A DNA stretch of 64,000 nt from Acinetobacter schindleri CIP 107287 (GCF_000368625.1 NZ_KB849576.1:638229-702228), one strand, 5' to 3'. Positions 1-10,486 are shown, counted from the stretch's first letter. The notes: generated from the sequence alone by a model not told the origin. Translations and numbers: made by a program.

Positions 1-3000
1 AAGATGGCATTGTGAATATTGCAGAATCTCAAGATAAAGTTACGATTGTTGGTCAATTAACATCAATTCCTGCTGATAGCATTGAAACGATAATTACTGT
101 TACTGTTGGAACTGAAACAGTAAATGCGATTATTACCGATGCCGTAACTGGCACGTGGACAGCGGAATTATCAGGTTCATCATTTGGAGATGTGGCGGGT
201 GAGGTTGTTGCTGAAGTAACATTCAAAGATAAAGCGGGTAATGAATCGAATAAAACAGCAAATGCTCCATATGCTATAGATTTAGAAGCTCCTAAATATA
301 CGAATAGTTATATTAATGAGGATGGAAAGATCGTTCTAGAGTTTGATGAATTGCTTGATAACGATAATCCTCCTACATTCGACTCCTTTGTGATTATCAA
401 AAATACGGATGAGGTTGTTGAGATTCAAGGGGTTGAAATCGTTGATCAGCAAGTTGTTATCACAACTGTGAAGCCGATTTATCAATCCGATAAAGTTCAG
501 GTTTCTTATGTAGATAAAGACTTGAAAGATAAAAATGCGATTCAAGATGATGCTGGCAATGGTAGTTCAGAATTTAATACTGGTATTTTATCTAATGACT
601 CGTTATTGAGTGGATTGGTGTCTGATTTTAATAATATTTCAGGTGTGCCAACATCTGTTAATCAAGACACTTTAGTTGCTACTGGTGTTGATATTCTTAA
701 CCTATTTAATGTAACCAATACTACACAAAATACGATAAAGGCAGGAACAGAATTTACATTTACAGCTGATGAATATGCAGGTAATCATTCAGTTCAAGTA
801 AGTTTAGATACTAGTTCATTATTGTCTGTTGCAAAGGCATATGGTGTTGTTTTACAGCAAAAGAATAATGAAGGTGAGTGGGTTAATCTCATTTCTGCAC
901 CAATGGGTCAAAATGGTGTTGTTGCATCATTAGGAACTCAATATGCGTTAGGAGCGATTGATAACAATAGTGCTTCTGTCACATTTAGTGGTTTAGAGCC
1001 AGGTCAGTATCGTATCGCAACATATGCAGATCAAAGTGAACTGAAAAAATTGATCAGTGATATCGAGTTGGCTAATTTGGGTCAAGGTGGTTATTTATTA
1101 GGTAAAGATAATCAAGATGCCTTAATTAAAGAGTTGAAATCGATTTTAGGTCAAGATTCAATAGCAGGTGCAACACTCGTTGATTATCTAGAAGGTATTT
1201 TAAATGCAGTTAATCTTTTAACATTCCCTATATCCGCATTAGTCGATAAAGTTATTGGCTCCACATTACTTAACCCGTTGATGACTGCTTTAGATAAAGT
1301 CATTGATGTTGTTGTTGGTAACTTGGTTAATAATTTAGTCAGTGTTTTGCAAAAAACTACTGTAACAGTAAGTCCATCTACGACTTTCTATACAGCTGAA
1401 GGAAACGTTATTGATAATGATGCTTTAGATAATATTGAAGTTAAAAAAGTTGAGGTTACGACAGAAAAGTCATCATCAAATGAAGTGAGCGAACCTGTAA
1501 TAACGGAAATTAATGGCTCTACAGTAATTAATGGTAAATACGGTAAATTGATGATTCAGCCGAATGGTGCATATAAATATACCGTTAGTCCACAATTTGC
1601 TAATGCAGACTTAGTAGAGACGTTTAAATATACTGTTGATAATGGTGCATCAGAAACTTTAATAATTAATATTTCTAAAGCGACTCAGGAGTTACTTGCT
1701 GTAGATAATAATGTTGATCTAAATCTAAATGTGGCTCCTTCTGAACATTTCATGACAAAGGCTGAGTTAGGTGAATACAGTAAAACTACAGTTAATGTTG
1801 CTTATATCGGTTTAGGTAGTGTGCTTGATCTTGGAGCTTTAACACCAGCAAATGCACTGCAATTTACAGTGGATCCATTGACTGAGCAGGTAATTACCTT
1901 CAATGGTAAGTCTGGTGGTGTGCAAGTCCTCACAAACTACAATTTATATGTTTATAAATTAAATGAAAAAACGAATAAATTGGATTTGGTTGAGTTAAAA
2001 GAAAACTGGTTTGGTGTAGCTCTGCTGGGAGGTGCATCTAAGCAACCAGCTACCTATACATTTGATGAAGGTCAGTATTATGCAGTTCTAGAACCAGCAA
2101 GTGGTGTCAATGCACTTTATGGTTACACGCTTGAAGCTTCTCAGAATAAAGTTTTGAACTATGCTAATCCAATTTCTGTTTCAGGTATTGCGAAGGGTAA
2201 TTTAATTACCGATATTGATCTTCAGGCAAAAGGACAAGATGTAGGACCTAATATAGAGCATTCATTTATTACACAGGTAGTTGGTGTTAATGGTGCGGTT
2301 GCGGTAAATACAGATCAAATTACTGATGCTGTGGTCGTTCAAGGAAAATATGGTCAGTTAACCATTGCCGCAGATGGTACTTATAGTTATGAAGCTTTCA
2401 ACAGTAAAAACTTCAACTATGGGGATGTAGATGAATTTACTTATACGATTTTCGACCCAATATCTGGGCAGTCTGATGATTCGCAACTTAACATCACTTT
2501 AGACTTCTCAAATACAGAAAATGGCTTATCGACAGTAGTTGCTTTGTTAGAGATTGAGCCGACGGTTAAAACTTTAGTTGAGAAGGTAGAACTTGAGGAT
2601 GTTAATCTCAATACCATAACGAAAGGTAAGATTAATGCGACAGCATTTAGTGTGGCTGAAATATCATTAGGCGACGTTGTAGATGCGGGAATTATCTCTG
2701 CTGATAATAGTATTAATATAAGTGTCAAATCGGGAGAATTGGCGAATATTAAATTCCATGCAAGTGCTTATCAGGCTGTATCTGTAGCAAGCATATTTGA
2801 CTTACAGGTTTATAAAAAACTTGATAATGGTCAGCTTGAATTGTTTTACACCAAGCCGAACTACGTCGTTCTTCCAGTAACATTGGTCATTCCTTTAGGT
2901 GGTATTCATATTGGAGATCCAATTAATCTTGATTTCCCTGAAGGCGAGTATGTGGCATTGTTAAATAGCACTGCTGGTATCGGTGCTATTGGTGGTACAA

Positions 3001-4535
3001 CACTGGAAGTTAAAGAAATTTCGGTTGAAGACTACAATAATCCAGTAGTGTATAAAGGTGAGGTTTCAGGTAAGTTAGATATTCCAGTTGATGGAAAAAT
3101 CTATACTTTAAATGGAAAAAAAGTCGAAAGTCTGGAATCGACTGTAGTGAAGGGCACATATGGAACATTAACGTACCATGCAGATGGTACTTATGAGTAT
3201 TTCGTCGATGCTACTTATCAAATACCGCAGTTTGGCATGATCGATACATTTAGCTATTCGTATAAAGAAGCGAATGGTGAAGTTGTATCTTCAATCCTAA
3301 ATGTCAAATTATCTACTGTTGATGCAAATCAAGATAAGCAATTTGATTCAGAAAAAAAGGAAATTGATATTGCTGCACCAATGGTGAATAAAGTCGAACA
3401 AGTCATTATTGATGAAAAGACAGGACTCCGTTTACCAATATGGGATGAAATTAAGGACAAGGAATCAAAAGTTATTGAGATTGTAAATACGCCATATATG
3501 ACGACAGATTTAACATTCTCATTAAATGTTGATTTGGATATTAAAGGTCTTTACAAGACAGGTTTGCATTTTGAGCTATATAAAATTGTTAAAAATGCCC
3601 AAACTGGAGAGGTTACGTATTCTAAAGTAGGAGATACAATTTCACTTAAAGATGTGCAAAAAGATACGCTCTCACATACTTGGGAGAATTTAAAATCTGG
3701 TACTTATACAGTGAAATATTCCATCGATGGCCATAATGGTACAGGAATGGATTATGGTTTCAATTTCTCTCAAACATATAACTACCATGATTCATGGACC
3801 TCTACTGGCAAAGATGCCGATTATCTAGCTGGCCAGGTTATAGGTAATTTCCTTTCTAACGATAAATTCGCGCTTGGTCTAAAAGATCAAGCTATCGTGA
3901 AATTTGGAAATAAATATCTTTATTTAGGTTCTAATGAAGTTCAAGAAATCACAGTTTACGGTAGTTATGGTGATCTTGTAGTAAAATCAGATGGTAGTTA
4001 CGTATTCACGCCAAACGGTCTTGGTGGTGGTAGAGAGTATTTCGACTATGAAATTATTTCTCCAACAGGCGAGTCTGATAAAGCAGCGATAGAATTTAGT
4101 GTTGCTAAAGTTATTCAAGGGAATGAATTTAATAATCTAGTTGAAAGTTCAGCTTCTAATGATATATATACTTTAAGCTCAGGCTCTGACACTGTAATTT
4201 TTGATGTTTTAGATTTGTCTCATAATAATGGTGGTAACGGCATAGATACTTGGACTGACTTCCACTTAACAACATCATTAACAGATGAAAATGCCGACAA
4301 AATCGATGTAAGTTCCTTGTTAGTAGGTTATGAGCAAGGTGATGATCTGAAAGAATTTGTCTCGATCGGAAAAACTGCAGATGGTAAAGCTATCGTTCAA
4401 ATTGACCGTGATGGTAAGGCAGATGAGTTCCAAAAAACCGATCTATTGGTACTAGAGAATCAAACTGTTGCTACGCAGCAAGCTCAGCTGGATTTACTCA
4501 ATCAATTAATCGCAAATCAACAACTTATTGGTTAA
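1..4535 (+). CDS. Bap/LapA-like giant surface adhesin, type I secretion substrate (5' end outside window)
   Basis: The frame is open from the first base of the window, so the start lies upstream and only about 1,510 C-terminal residues are seen. The order is: the end of a Bap-type Ig-like repeat (about residues 1-90, ending in DKAGNESN), a SwmB-like beta domain (about 95-190), and then long beta-sandwich modules alternating with four VCBS-like units. These units share a pattern like GKYGKLxIxxDGxYxY, at about residues 500-550, 775-830, 1045-1100 and 1315-1365. The last 140 residues (NDIYTLSSGSDTVIF, then an amphipathic tail with no Cys) resemble a type I secretion C-terminal target domain. 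No classical RTX nonapeptide array is visible. Family knowledge: such proteins are exported in one step to the cell surface and drive biofilm formation. The likely exporter lies at 10563-15429. The N-terminal retention domain cannot be judged. Confidence 0.88.
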   Translation, partial: DGIVNIAESQDKVTIVGQLTSIPADSIETIITVTVGTETVNAIITDAVTGTWTAELSGSSFGDVAGEVVAEVTFKDKAGNESNKTANAPYAIDLEAPKYTNSYINEDGKIVLEFDELLDNDNPPTFDSFVIIKNTDEVVEIQGVEIVDQQVVITTVKPIYQSDKVQVSYVDKDLKDKNAIQDDAGNGSSEFNTGILSNDSLLSGLVSDFNNISGVPTSVNQDTLVATGVDILNLFNVTNTTQNTIKAGTEFTFTADEYAGNHSVQVSLDTSSLLSVAKAYGVVLQQKNNEGEWVNLISAPMGQNGVVASLGTQYALGAIDNNSASVTFSGLEPGQYRIATYADQSELKKLISDIELANLGQGGYLLGKDNQDALIKELKSILGQDSIAGATLVDYLEGILNAVNLLTFPISALVDKVIGSTLLNPLMTALDKVIDVVVGNLVNNLVSVLQKTTVTVSPSTTFYTAEGNVIDNDALDNIEVKKVEVTTEKSSSNEVSEPVITEINGSTVINGKYGKLMIQPNGAYKYTVSPQFANADLVETFKYTVDNGASETLIINISKATQELLAVDNNVDLNLNVAPSEHFMTKAELGEYSKTTVNVAYIGLGSVLDLGALTPANALQFTVDPLTEQVITFNGKSGGVQVLTNYNLYVYKLNEKTNKLDLVELKENWFGVALLGGASKQPATYTFDEGQYYAVLEPASGVNALYGYTLEASQNKVLNYANPISVSGIAKGNLITDIDLQAKGQDVGPNIEHSFITQVVGVNGAVAVNTDQITDAVVVQGKYGQLTIAADGTYSYEAFNSKNFNYGDVDEFTYTIFDPISGQSDDSQLNITLDFSNTENGLSTVVALLEIEPTVKTLVEKVELEDVNLNTITKGKINATAFSVAEISLGDVVDAGIISADNSINISVKSGELANIKFHASAYQAVSVASIFDLQVYKKLDNGQLELFYTKPNYVVLPVTLVIPLGGIHIGDPINLDFPEGEYVALLNSTAGIGAIGGTTLEVKEISVEDYNNPVVYKGEVSGKLDIPVDGKIYTLNGKKVESLESTVVKGTYGTLTYHADGTYEYFVDATYQIPQFGMIDTFSYSYKEANGEVVSSILNVKLSTVDANQDKQFDSEKKEIDIAAPMVNKVEQVIIDEKTGLRLPIWDEIKDKESKVIEIVNTPYMTTDLTFSLNVDLDIKGLYKTGLHFELYKIVKNAQTGEVTYSKVGDTISLKDVQKDTLSHTWENLKSGTYTVKYSIDGHNGTGMDYGFNFSQTYNYHDSWTSTGKDADYLAGQVIGNFLSNDKFALGLKDQAIVKFGNKYLYLGSNEVQEITVYGSYGDLVVKSDGSYVFTPNGLGGGREYFDYEIISPTGESDKAAIEFSVAKVIQGNEFNNLVESSASNDIYTLSSGSDTVIFDVLDLSHNNGGNGIDTWTDFHLTTSLTDENADKIDVSSLLVGYEQGDDLKEFVSIGKTADGKAIVQIDRDGKADEFQKTDLLVLENQTVATQQAQLDLLNQLIANQQLIG

Positions 4536-4542
4536 TTCATCG

Positions 4543-4574
4543 ATCAGGAGAAAGTGGAATCACTTTCTCCTGAT
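4543..4574 (+). terminator. Hairpin directly after the adhesin gene
   Basis: A perfect 14-bp inverted repeat (ATCAGGAGAAAGTG against its complement) with a GAAT loop starts 8 nt after the adhesin stop codon. No T-tract follows, so it may be a weak terminator or an mRNA 3' stabiliser. Confidence 0.6.
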
Positions 4575-4604
4575 GAACTGTCATTTACAAATATCGAGTC
4601 AAAC

Positions 4605-5015
4605 ATGAAAAAAGCATTATTGTCTGTATTAGTCCTTACAGCATCATTCACACTAGCAAATGCAAATACGGAAACAAAAAAATCAGCAAATTTAGGTGAT
4701 TTTCAAGGTCGATACGCCCTTGATTGTTCAGTGCAGAAAGCCAACAACTTATCTTATGTAGTCGGAGATAAAAGCATTTTGCGTTTGATTTCTGCGAAGA
4801 AAAAGTTGGGCGCATTTGAAAAGAAATTTGTACGCCAGGGCAGAAAAGCAAGTGATAGTTCGCAGTATCAATTTACGGTTGCATACACAGGTTTTGATGT
4901 CGACTTTTATAAGAAAGGTGAACAGAACTGGATCAACGTACGTAGCACTGGCATCGTAAATCATTTTGGTCCAAAAACTAAAGAAGCACTGGTCCAATGC
5001 AAAAGTGAAACTTAG
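4605..5015 (+). CDS. Small exported protein of unknown function
   Basis: A 136-residue protein starting at the ATG that gives a clean signal peptide (MKKALLSVLVLTASFTLANA, cleavage probably after ANA). The frame stays open upstream to 4554, but that extension runs into the hairpin after the adhesin gene and would bury the signal peptide. The mature part is small and basic, with two Cys residues (in ALDCSVQ and VQCKSE) that could form one disulfide in the periplasm. I do not recognise the family. It sits 70 bp after the adhesin gene and has its own terminator. That makes an accessory role near the adhesin possible, but this rests on position alone. Confidence 0.7.
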   Translation: MKKALLSVLVLTASFTLANANTETKKSANLGDFQGRYALDCSVQKANNLSYVVGDKSILRLISAKKKLGAFEKKFVRQGRKASDSSQYQFTVAYTGFDVDFYKKGEQNWINVRSTGIVNHFGPKTKEALVQCKSET

Positions 5016-5042
5016 TTCTAAAACTCACTAAAACTACGAGTG

Positions 5043-5074
5043 AAAAAAGACTAGTTAGATACTGGTCTTTTTTT
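5043..5074 (+). terminator. Rho-independent terminator
   Basis: AAAAAAGACTAG pairs with CTGGTCTTTTTT (one G-T wobble) across a 7-nt loop and ends in a T-run, 28 nt after the small exported protein gene. Confidence 0.85.
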
Positions 5075-5191
5075 AATTCTTAAATTCATTAATGAATTTG
5101 CTAATTTTATAAAAACATATCTTAAAACTTTATGAAAAATAATGCTTAGGTTAAGATGAGCCATCATTTGTAAAAGCATTCTAGAAGACCT

Positions 5192-6613
5192 ATGCAACCA
5201 TTTGTTCTATATAACTCAGAGCAACGTAAAAAAGTAGAATTTGTGCCTCGTAAAGAAGGTCAGATTGATTTGTATGTTTGTGGGATGACGGTCTATGACT
5301 ACTGTCATATCGGACATGCACGTACAGTGGTTGCATTTGACTATATTATTCGCTTCTTACGTAGCCAAGGCTGGCAGGTGAAATACGTACGTAATATCAC
5401 CGATATTGATGATAAAATCATTAAACGTGCCAATGAAAATGGGGAAAGCATTTCATCACTGACCAGCCGTTTTATTGATGCGATGAATGAAGACTTTGCC
5501 AAGTTAGGCTGTCTTACACCAGATGCTGCACCAAAAGCCACCGACTATATCGATCAAATGCAAAATATGATTGATACACTAGTCAATAACGGCACAGCAT
5601 ATCCAGCCAATAATGGAGATGTGTATTTCGAAGTTGAAAAATTTGCCAAATATGGCCGTCTTTCAGGCCGTAAACTGGAAGATATGCAGGCAGGCGCTTC
5701 TGAACGTGTAGACGTCGAAGTTGAGAAAAAACACCCATTTGACTTTGTACTTTGGAAACATGCCAAAGAAAATGAACCTTCTTGGGCTTCACCATGGGGC
5801 AATGGTCGTCCAGGATGGCATATTGAATGTTCTGCGATGTCAACCTGCTGCCTGGGCAATCATTTTGATATTCATGGTGGCGGTGCTGATTTAAGCTTCC
5901 CGCATCATGAAAACGAGATTGCACAATCTGAAGCAGCGACAGGTGAGCAGTATGTGAACTACTGGATGCATGCCGGCTTCATCAATGTTGATGGTGAAAA
6001 GATGTCGAAGTCTTTGGGTAACTTCTTTACCATCCGTGATGTGATTGAAAAATTCCATCCGGAAGTGGTGCGTTACTTTATTGTGTCTTCACACTACCGC
6101 AGCCCAGTGAACTATTCTGATGTGGCCTTAAAAGAAGCGAAAAATACGCTGATGCGTTTCTATCATTCTTTCAAAGCTTATCAGGCAGTATATGGCGAAC
6201 AACTGGTTGAAACTCTGGATCAAAGCTTTGTTGAGCGTTTCAATACAGCCATGTGTGATGACTTTAATACACCAGAAGCCATTGCTGTATTGTTTGAACT
6301 GAATAAAGAGCTGAATCGTGCAGTAAAAGACCAGAATCAGGAACAGGCTGCTGTTTATTATTCTACTCTGCGCCATCTCACCAATATTCTGGGTCTGGTA
6401 CAGCACAATGTCGACGAATTCTTAAAGTCTGATATTGGTCAGGAAGCTTTAGGCTTGTCTGAAGAGCAGATTGAAGATCTGATCCAGCAACGTAAAGATG
6501 CCAAAAAAGAGAAAAACTTTGCTCGTGCTGATGAAATCCGCCAGTCTTTATTAGACCAAGGGGTGGTGCTGGAAGATACCCGTCAAGGAACGGTATGGCG
6601 TCGTGCTGATTAA
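5192..6613 (+). CDS. cysS: Cysteine--tRNA ligase
   Basis: Charges tRNA-Cys with cysteine in the cytoplasm. It is 473 residues, the usual length for the bacterial enzyme. The class I HIGH signature is seen as [10 protein letters not shown] near residue 35, just after the zinc-ligand Cys of LYVCGMT. The KMSKS loop is seen as [10 protein letters not shown] near residue 270. The segment with WHIECSAM and [14 protein letters not shown] carries the other conserved zinc and active-site residues. The ATG at 5192 gives the standard N-terminus (LYNSEQRKK). It is a single gene followed by tRNA-Gly on the same strand. Confidence 0.97.
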   Translation: MQPFVLYNSEQRKKVEFVPRKEGQIDLYVCGMTVYDYCHIGHARTVVAFDYIIRFLRSQGWQVKYVRNITDIDDKIIKRANENGESISSLTSRFIDAMNEDFAKLGCLTPDAAPKATDYIDQMQNMIDTLVNNGTAYPANNGDVYFEVEKFAKYGRLSGRKLEDMQAGASERVDVEVEKKHPFDFVLWKHAKENEPSWASPWGNGRPGWHIECSAMSTCCLGNHFDIHGGGADLSFPHHENEIAQSEAATGEQYVNYWMHAGFINVDGEKMSKSLGNFFTIRDVIEKFHPEVVRYFIVSSHYRSPVNYSDVALKEAKNTLMRFYHSFKAYQAVYGEQLVETLDQSFVERFNTAMCDDFNTPEAIAVLFELNKELNRAVKDQNQEQAAVYYSTLRHLTNILGLVQHNVDEFLKSDIGQEALGLSEEQIEDLIQQRKDAKKEKNFARADEIRQSLLDQGVVLEDTRQGTVWRRAD

Positions 6614-6637
6614 TTCGACAGTTGAATCGATAGAGAG

Positions 6638-6665
6638 TTGACAGTTAGCAGAAACTCTCTATAAT
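6638..6665 (+). promoter_or_regulatory. Sigma70 promoter for tRNA-Gly
   Basis: Perfect consensus boxes: TTGACA at 6638-6643 and TATAAT at 6660-6665, 16 bp apart. Transcription would begin about 7 nt before the tRNA. Confidence 0.88.
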
Positions 6666-6678
6666 TCACTCCCATATT

Positions 6679-6754
<76 letters not shown>

Positions 6755-6760
6755 AAATTC

Positions 6761-6792
6761 AAAAAACCCTAATCAGAAGATTGGGGTTTTTT
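6761..6792 (+). terminator. Terminator of tRNA-Gly
   Basis: AAAAAACCCTAATC pairs with GATTGGGGTTTTTT (one wobble) over an AGAA loop, 6 nt after the tRNA CCA end. Confidence 0.88.
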
Positions 6793-6919
6793 ATTGTCTG
6801 TGCAAAATAAAAAGGAAAATCAGAACTGATTTTATATGATTAAATTTTGAATAATGAGGGGCTTTTAGTCAGGCAAATTTCAAAACATTCAGTTTAAGTT
6901 TTATGAAAAGCCATACATT

Positions 6920-6948
6920 TTGAAACCTGTAATTTGCATAGATATGAT
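6920..6948 (+). promoter_or_regulatory. Candidate sigma70 promoter for the kdsD-lptB cluster
   Basis: TTGAAA (6920-6925) and TATGAT (6943-6948) with a 17-bp spacer, about 65 bp before the kdsD start. It was found by eye and is unverified. Confidence 0.6.
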
Positions 6949-7014
6949 AAAATTGCGAAAATTATTGTTGCTAGACTGAGTCAACTCTGTATATAGAGTT
7001 AAGGTAAACCTACT

Positions 7015-8007
7015 TTGAACCCACCAAATATGCCAAATCAAATAGACTTCCAGAAAGTTGCACTTGAAACACTGCGTATCGAAGAACAAGCATTACAGAT
7101 TTTAGCTGCCCAAATCGATGAGCGTTTTAGTCAGGCATGTGAAATTATCCTGCAGTGTAAGGGGCGTCTGGTGATTACCGGGATGGGGAAATCCGGGCAT
7201 ATTGGCCGCAAAATGGCCGCGACTTTTGCCTCTACAGGTACGCCTTCATTCTTTATGCATCCAGGTGAGGCGGGACATGGAGATCTCGGCATGCTGGTGC
7301 CGGGTGACGTACTGATTGCCATTTCAAACTCAGGCAAGAGTGATGAAATCATGATGCTCATGCCTTTGATTAAGCGGCTGGAAATTCCTTTAATTACCAT
7401 TAGTGGTGACGACAAAGGCCCTATGCCACAAAATGCTGATGTCGCTTTAACTTTGGGTAATCTGCAAGAAGCTTGTCCGCTTGGTCTGGCACCAACTTCA
7501 AGTACTACAGCAACTCTGGTGTTAGGTGATGCCTTGGCTGTAGCACTGCTGGATGCACGTGGTTTTACTGCTGATGATTTTGCCCTCTCACATCCAGCAG
7601 GTGCCTTGGGTAAACGCTTATTGCTGCATGTTAAACACCTGATGCATACTGGTGCAGAACTGCCGAAAGTGTCACCAGATACACCGATGAATCAAGTTTT
7701 ATACGAAATTTCAAATAAACGCCTAGGTTTAACCACAATTGTCGATCAAAATGATGTTCTGCTGGGTATTTTCACGGATGGGGACTTGCGCCGATTGATT
7801 GATAAGCAGCAAGGTTTTGATGTCAATCTGCCGATTCAAGAAGTGATGATCAAAAATCCTCTGACGATTTCTCAGGAAGCACGTGCTGTAGTAGCGCTAG
7901 AACGTATGAATGAACGTAAAATTAATCAATTTGTAGTTGTTGATGATGCCAATAAAGTCATTGGTGTAATTAGTATGCATGACCTGATTCAGGCTGGGGT
8001 AAATTAA
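7015..8007 (+). CDS. kdsD: D-arabinose 5-phosphate isomerase
   Basis: Converts ribulose 5-phosphate to arabinose 5-phosphate, the first committed step of KDO synthesis for LPS. An N-terminal SIS sugar-isomerase domain (about residues 45-180, with GMGKSGHIGRK and SNSGKSDE phosphosugar loops) is followed by two CBS domains (about 215-330). The length of about 325-330 residues is normal. The start is uncertain: TTG at 7015 has an AAGG element 10 nt upstream, while the ATG at 7030 (MPNQID) lacks a well-placed one. It heads a tight cluster with kdsC 3 nt downstream. Confidence 0.95.
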   Translation: MNPPNMPNQIDFQKVALETLRIEEQALQILAAQIDERFSQACEIILQCKGRLVITGMGKSGHIGRKMAATFASTGTPSFFMHPGEAGHGDLGMLVPGDVLIAISNSGKSDEIMMLMPLIKRLEIPLITISGDDKGPMPQNADVALTLGNLQEACPLGLAPTSSTTATLVLGDALAVALLDARGFTADDFALSHPAGALGKRLLLHVKHLMHTGAELPKVSPDTPMNQVLYEISNKRLGLTTIVDQNDVLLGIFTDGDLRRLIDKQQGFDVNLPIQEVMIKNPLTISQEARAVVALERMNERKINQFVVVDDANKVIGVISMHDLIQAGVN

Positions 8008-8010
8008 TAG

Positions 8011-8550
8011 ATGGCATCTTATGTATTATTAGAGCAGGCACGTCATATTGCAGCACTGGTGCTTGATGTAGATGGGATTCTAAGTGACGGTTTTGTCACG
8101 CTAACCAATACGGGTGATGAGATCAAGTCCTTTGATATTCGTGACGGTCTGGGTATGAAGCTGGTTCAGCAAGCTGGAATTAAAGTGATTATCATCACTG
8201 GACGTCAAAGTAATATTGTAGAAAAGCGTATGTCTGATTTAGGGGTAGACCTAGTCTATCAGGGGCGTGAAGACAAAGGCGTTGCCCTCAAAGAAGCTTG
8301 CGCTCAGTTGAATATCGATCCTGAAGATTGCCTGTATATGGGCGATGACTGGCCCGACCTGTCAGCTTTTGCCATTGCTGGCATGAAAGTGACAGTTCCA
8401 AATGGTCATGTCGAAGTACGTCGTCGTGCCGATCTGGTGACTCAGGCGATGGGTGGCCGTGGTGCGGTGCGTGAGATCTGTGACATGCTTTTAATGTCTA
8501 AAGGTGTTTACCAAGAATTACTTGAAAAGTTTACTCGTGCGCCATATTAA
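8011..8550 (+). CDS. kdsC: 3-deoxy-D-manno-octulosonate-8-phosphate phosphatase
   Basis: Hydrolyses KDO-8-phosphate to free KDO. It is a 179-residue HAD-superfamily protein without a cap domain, as expected of the tetrameric KdsC. Motif I is LDVDGILSDG, with nucleophile Asp19 and general acid Asp21. Motif II is the IIITGRQS segment and motif IV is YMGDDWPDL. It starts 3 nt after kdsD and so is almost certainly cotranscribed, and it is followed by the lpt genes. Confidence 0.96.
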   Translation: MASYVLLEQARHIAALVLDVDGILSDGFVTLTNTGDEIKSFDIRDGLGMKLVQQAGIKVIIITGRQSNIVEKRMSDLGVDLVYQGREDKGVALKEACAQLNIDPEDCLYMGDDWPDLSAFAIAGMKVTVPNGHVEVRRRADLVTQAMGGRGAVREICDMLLMSKGVYQELLEKFTRAPY

Positions 8551-8583
8551 TCAACTATACGTTCTGGATTAAGTACACCGCTT

Positions 8584-9132
8584 ATGGATACTAAAGTTTT
8601 ATACGTAACCGCGATTATTCTCGCAGCCATAAGTGGTGGTTATTATTATTTCAGTGGAAGTGGCAATAAGCTTCAGGTAGATGCTGCACGCAGTATGAAA
8701 TCCACAGCTGAAAATATTAATTTGACACAAACCGATGAAAAAGGTGAGCTGGCTGTTCGTGCTCAAGTCGATCGACTCGAGCAGGATATGCAGAAAAAAA
8801 CCTCGAAGCTGGAAAATATGAATGCTTCTATGTACAAAGATGGCAAAGTAGATTCTACTTTTTATGCCAAACTTGTGAATGGGTACGAGGATAATACTAA
8901 AGTGATCCTTTCTCAGCAGGTGGTAGCAACCAAGATTCTGCAAGATGGTCAGCTTCAGTTCAAGACAGAAGAGTTAACAGGTTTCCCTAAAACACGAGAA
9001 ATTGAAACGGATAAAGCTGTAGAAGTAACGACTCCACAAGCTGAGTTTATCAGTCAGGGCTTGAAGGCAAATCTAAATGACGGGCAATACGAATTTTTTA
9101 ATATTCGAGGAAAGTATGAACCAAATTCTTAA
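8584..9132 (+). CDS. lptC: LPS export bitopic membrane protein LptC
   Basis: A 182-residue protein with one N-terminal membrane anchor (residues 5-24, VLYVTAIILAAISGGYYYFS) and a periplasmic beta-jellyroll. LptC takes LPS from the LptB2FG complex and hands it to LptA across the periplasm. Sequence conservation in this family is low, so the call rests on length, topology and the position between kdsC and lptA. The 3' end overlaps the start of lptA, which implies coupled translation. Confidence 0.92.
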   Translation: MDTKVLYVTAIILAAISGGYYYFSGSGNKLQVDAARSMKSTAENINLTQTDEKGELAVRAQVDRLEQDMQKKTSKLENMNASMYKDGKVDSTFYAKLVNGYEDNTKVILSQQVVATKILQDGQLQFKTEELTGFPKTREIETDKAVEVTTPQAEFISQGLKANLNDGQYEFFNIRGKYEPNS

Positions 9133-9682
9133 ACCTAAAATGACGACTACTTTCCTAAAGCGTACTGCGCTTGCTGCTGTGCTCGGGTTTACTTCACTCG
9201 CAGCATTGGCAATTCCTTCAGACCGCCAGCAGCCTATTTCACTGGTAGCTGACCGTGCAACTTTTAATGAGCGTACCGGTATCACAACTTATACCGGTAA
9301 TGTCATTATTGAGCAAGGGACCATGAAACTTCAGGCAAACTCAATTGTGGCGAACCTGAATAGCAAGAAGCAAATCAGCACGATTACAGCAAATGGCAGT
9401 CCTGCACGTTTCCAGCAACAGATTGATGCTGCTAAAGGAATTGCGAAAGGTCAGGCACAGAAGATTGTCTACAATGCTGATACCGGTATTATTACCCTGA
9501 CAGGTAATGCTTTCCTGGAACAGGATGGGGCTAGTATCCGTGGTAATACGCTTCGATATAGTATGAATAAGGGGGATATTGAAGCTGTCGGTACGCCAAA
9601 TAAAACCGGTTCTTCTTCAGGTCGTGTACAGATTGTGATTCCACCATCCAGTTCTAAATCCTTCCCGGGAGCACGTGACTAA
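9116..9682 (+). CDS. lptA: Periplasmic LPS-transport protein LptA
   Basis: A 188-residue protein whose signal peptide ([16 protein letters not shown], then IPSD) precedes an OstA/LptA jellyroll rich in beta strands ([30 protein letters not shown]). It polymerises or bridges between LptC and LptD to carry LPS through the periplasm. The ATG at 9116 was chosen because GAGGAAAG lies just upstream. An open frame extends to 9077 but would add 13 residues ahead of an already long n-region. It overlaps lptC by 17 nt, and lptB begins on its stop codon. Confidence 0.95.
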   Translation: MNQILKPKMTTTFLKRTALAAVLGFTSLAALAIPSDRQQPISLVADRATFNERTGITTYTGNVIIEQGTMKLQANSIVANLNSKKQISTITANGSPARFQQQIDAAKGIAKGQAQKIVYNADTGIITLTGNAFLEQDGASIRGNTLRYSMNKGDIEAVGTPNKTGSSSGRVQIVIPPSSSKSFPGARD

Positions 9683-10422
9683 TGGCTGAATCAAAGGTTC
9701 AAACTTTAACCATTAAACATCTGGCGAAAAACTATAGTAAACGTTGGGTGGTGAAGGATGTATCCTTCAGCATGGAAAGTGGTCAGATCGTTGGTTTGCT
9801 TGGTCCGAATGGTGCAGGTAAGACCACCAGCTTCTATATGGTGGTTGGTCTGGTGCGTATGGATAAAGGTGAAATATATCTGGATGATCTGGATCTCTCA
9901 GATTTGGCCATGCATGAACGTGCCCGCAAAGGGATTGGTTATCTGCCGCAGGAAGCCTCTATTTTCCGGAAGTTGACCATTGCTGAAAATATCATGGCGA
10001 TTCTTGAAACCCGTAAGGAATTGACCAAAGCCCAGCGTCAGCAGCGCCTGGCAGAATTGCTGGCAGACTTTAAGATTACCCATATCAAAGATTCTCTGGG
10101 CATGAGTGTCTCTGGTGGTGAGCGTCGTCGTGCGGAAATTGCCCGTGCGCTGGCAGCTGATCCAAAATTCATGTTACTTGATGAACCTTTTGCCGGGGTC
10201 GATCCGATTTCTGTCGGAGATATTAAAGACATTATCACAACCTTGAAAGATCGTGGTATTGGGGTATTAATTACTGATCATAATGTGCGTGAAACTTTGG
10301 CAATCTGTGAGCATGCGTATATTGTCAGTGAAGGTGCAGTGATTGCAGAAGGTACACCACAAGAAATCCTGAATAATGAAACTGTTAGAAAAGTGTATCT
10401 GGGTGATGACTTTACCGTGTAA
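9682..10422 (+). CDS. lptB: LPS export ABC transporter ATP-binding protein LptB
   Basis: The cytoplasmic ATPase that drives LptFG to pull LPS from the inner membrane. It has 246 residues. Walker A is [10 protein letters not shown] (about residue 40), the Q-loop region is YLPQEASIF, the ABC signature is SGGERRR (about 143), Walker B is [10 protein letters not shown], and the switch His is in ITDHNVRET. The start overlaps the lptA stop (TAATG). A terminator 25 nt downstream closes the cluster before the type I secretion operon. Confidence 0.97.
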   Translation: MAESKVQTLTIKHLAKNYSKRWVVKDVSFSMESGQIVGLLGPNGAGKTTSFYMVVGLVRMDKGEIYLDDLDLSDLAMHERARKGIGYLPQEASIFRKLTIAENIMAILETRKELTKAQRQQRLAELLADFKITHIKDSLGMSVSGGERRRAEIARALAADPKFMLLDEPFAGVDPISVGDIKDIITTLKDRGIGVLITDHNVRETLAICEHAYIVSEGAVIAEGTPQEILNNETVRKVYLGDDFTV

Positions 10423-10446
10423 TTCGGCTTTATTACCTTAATCAAG

Positions 10447-10486
10447 CCCACACAGTCAACTTTAGCGTTGTTGTGTGGGATTTTTT
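10447..10486 (+). terminator. Terminator after lptB
   Basis: CCCACACA pairs with TGTGTGGG. An inner 4-bp stem sits on a one-base bulge, and T6 follows. Confidence 0.82.

Noticed and set aside
1..4535. RTX toxin
   Set aside because: No GGxGxDxUx nonapeptide array. The domains are Bap, SwmB and VCBS-like, so adhesin is the better call.
9077..9115. Earlier start of lptA
   Set aside because: It adds a non-conserved stretch before the signal peptide, and the ribosome site is before 9116.
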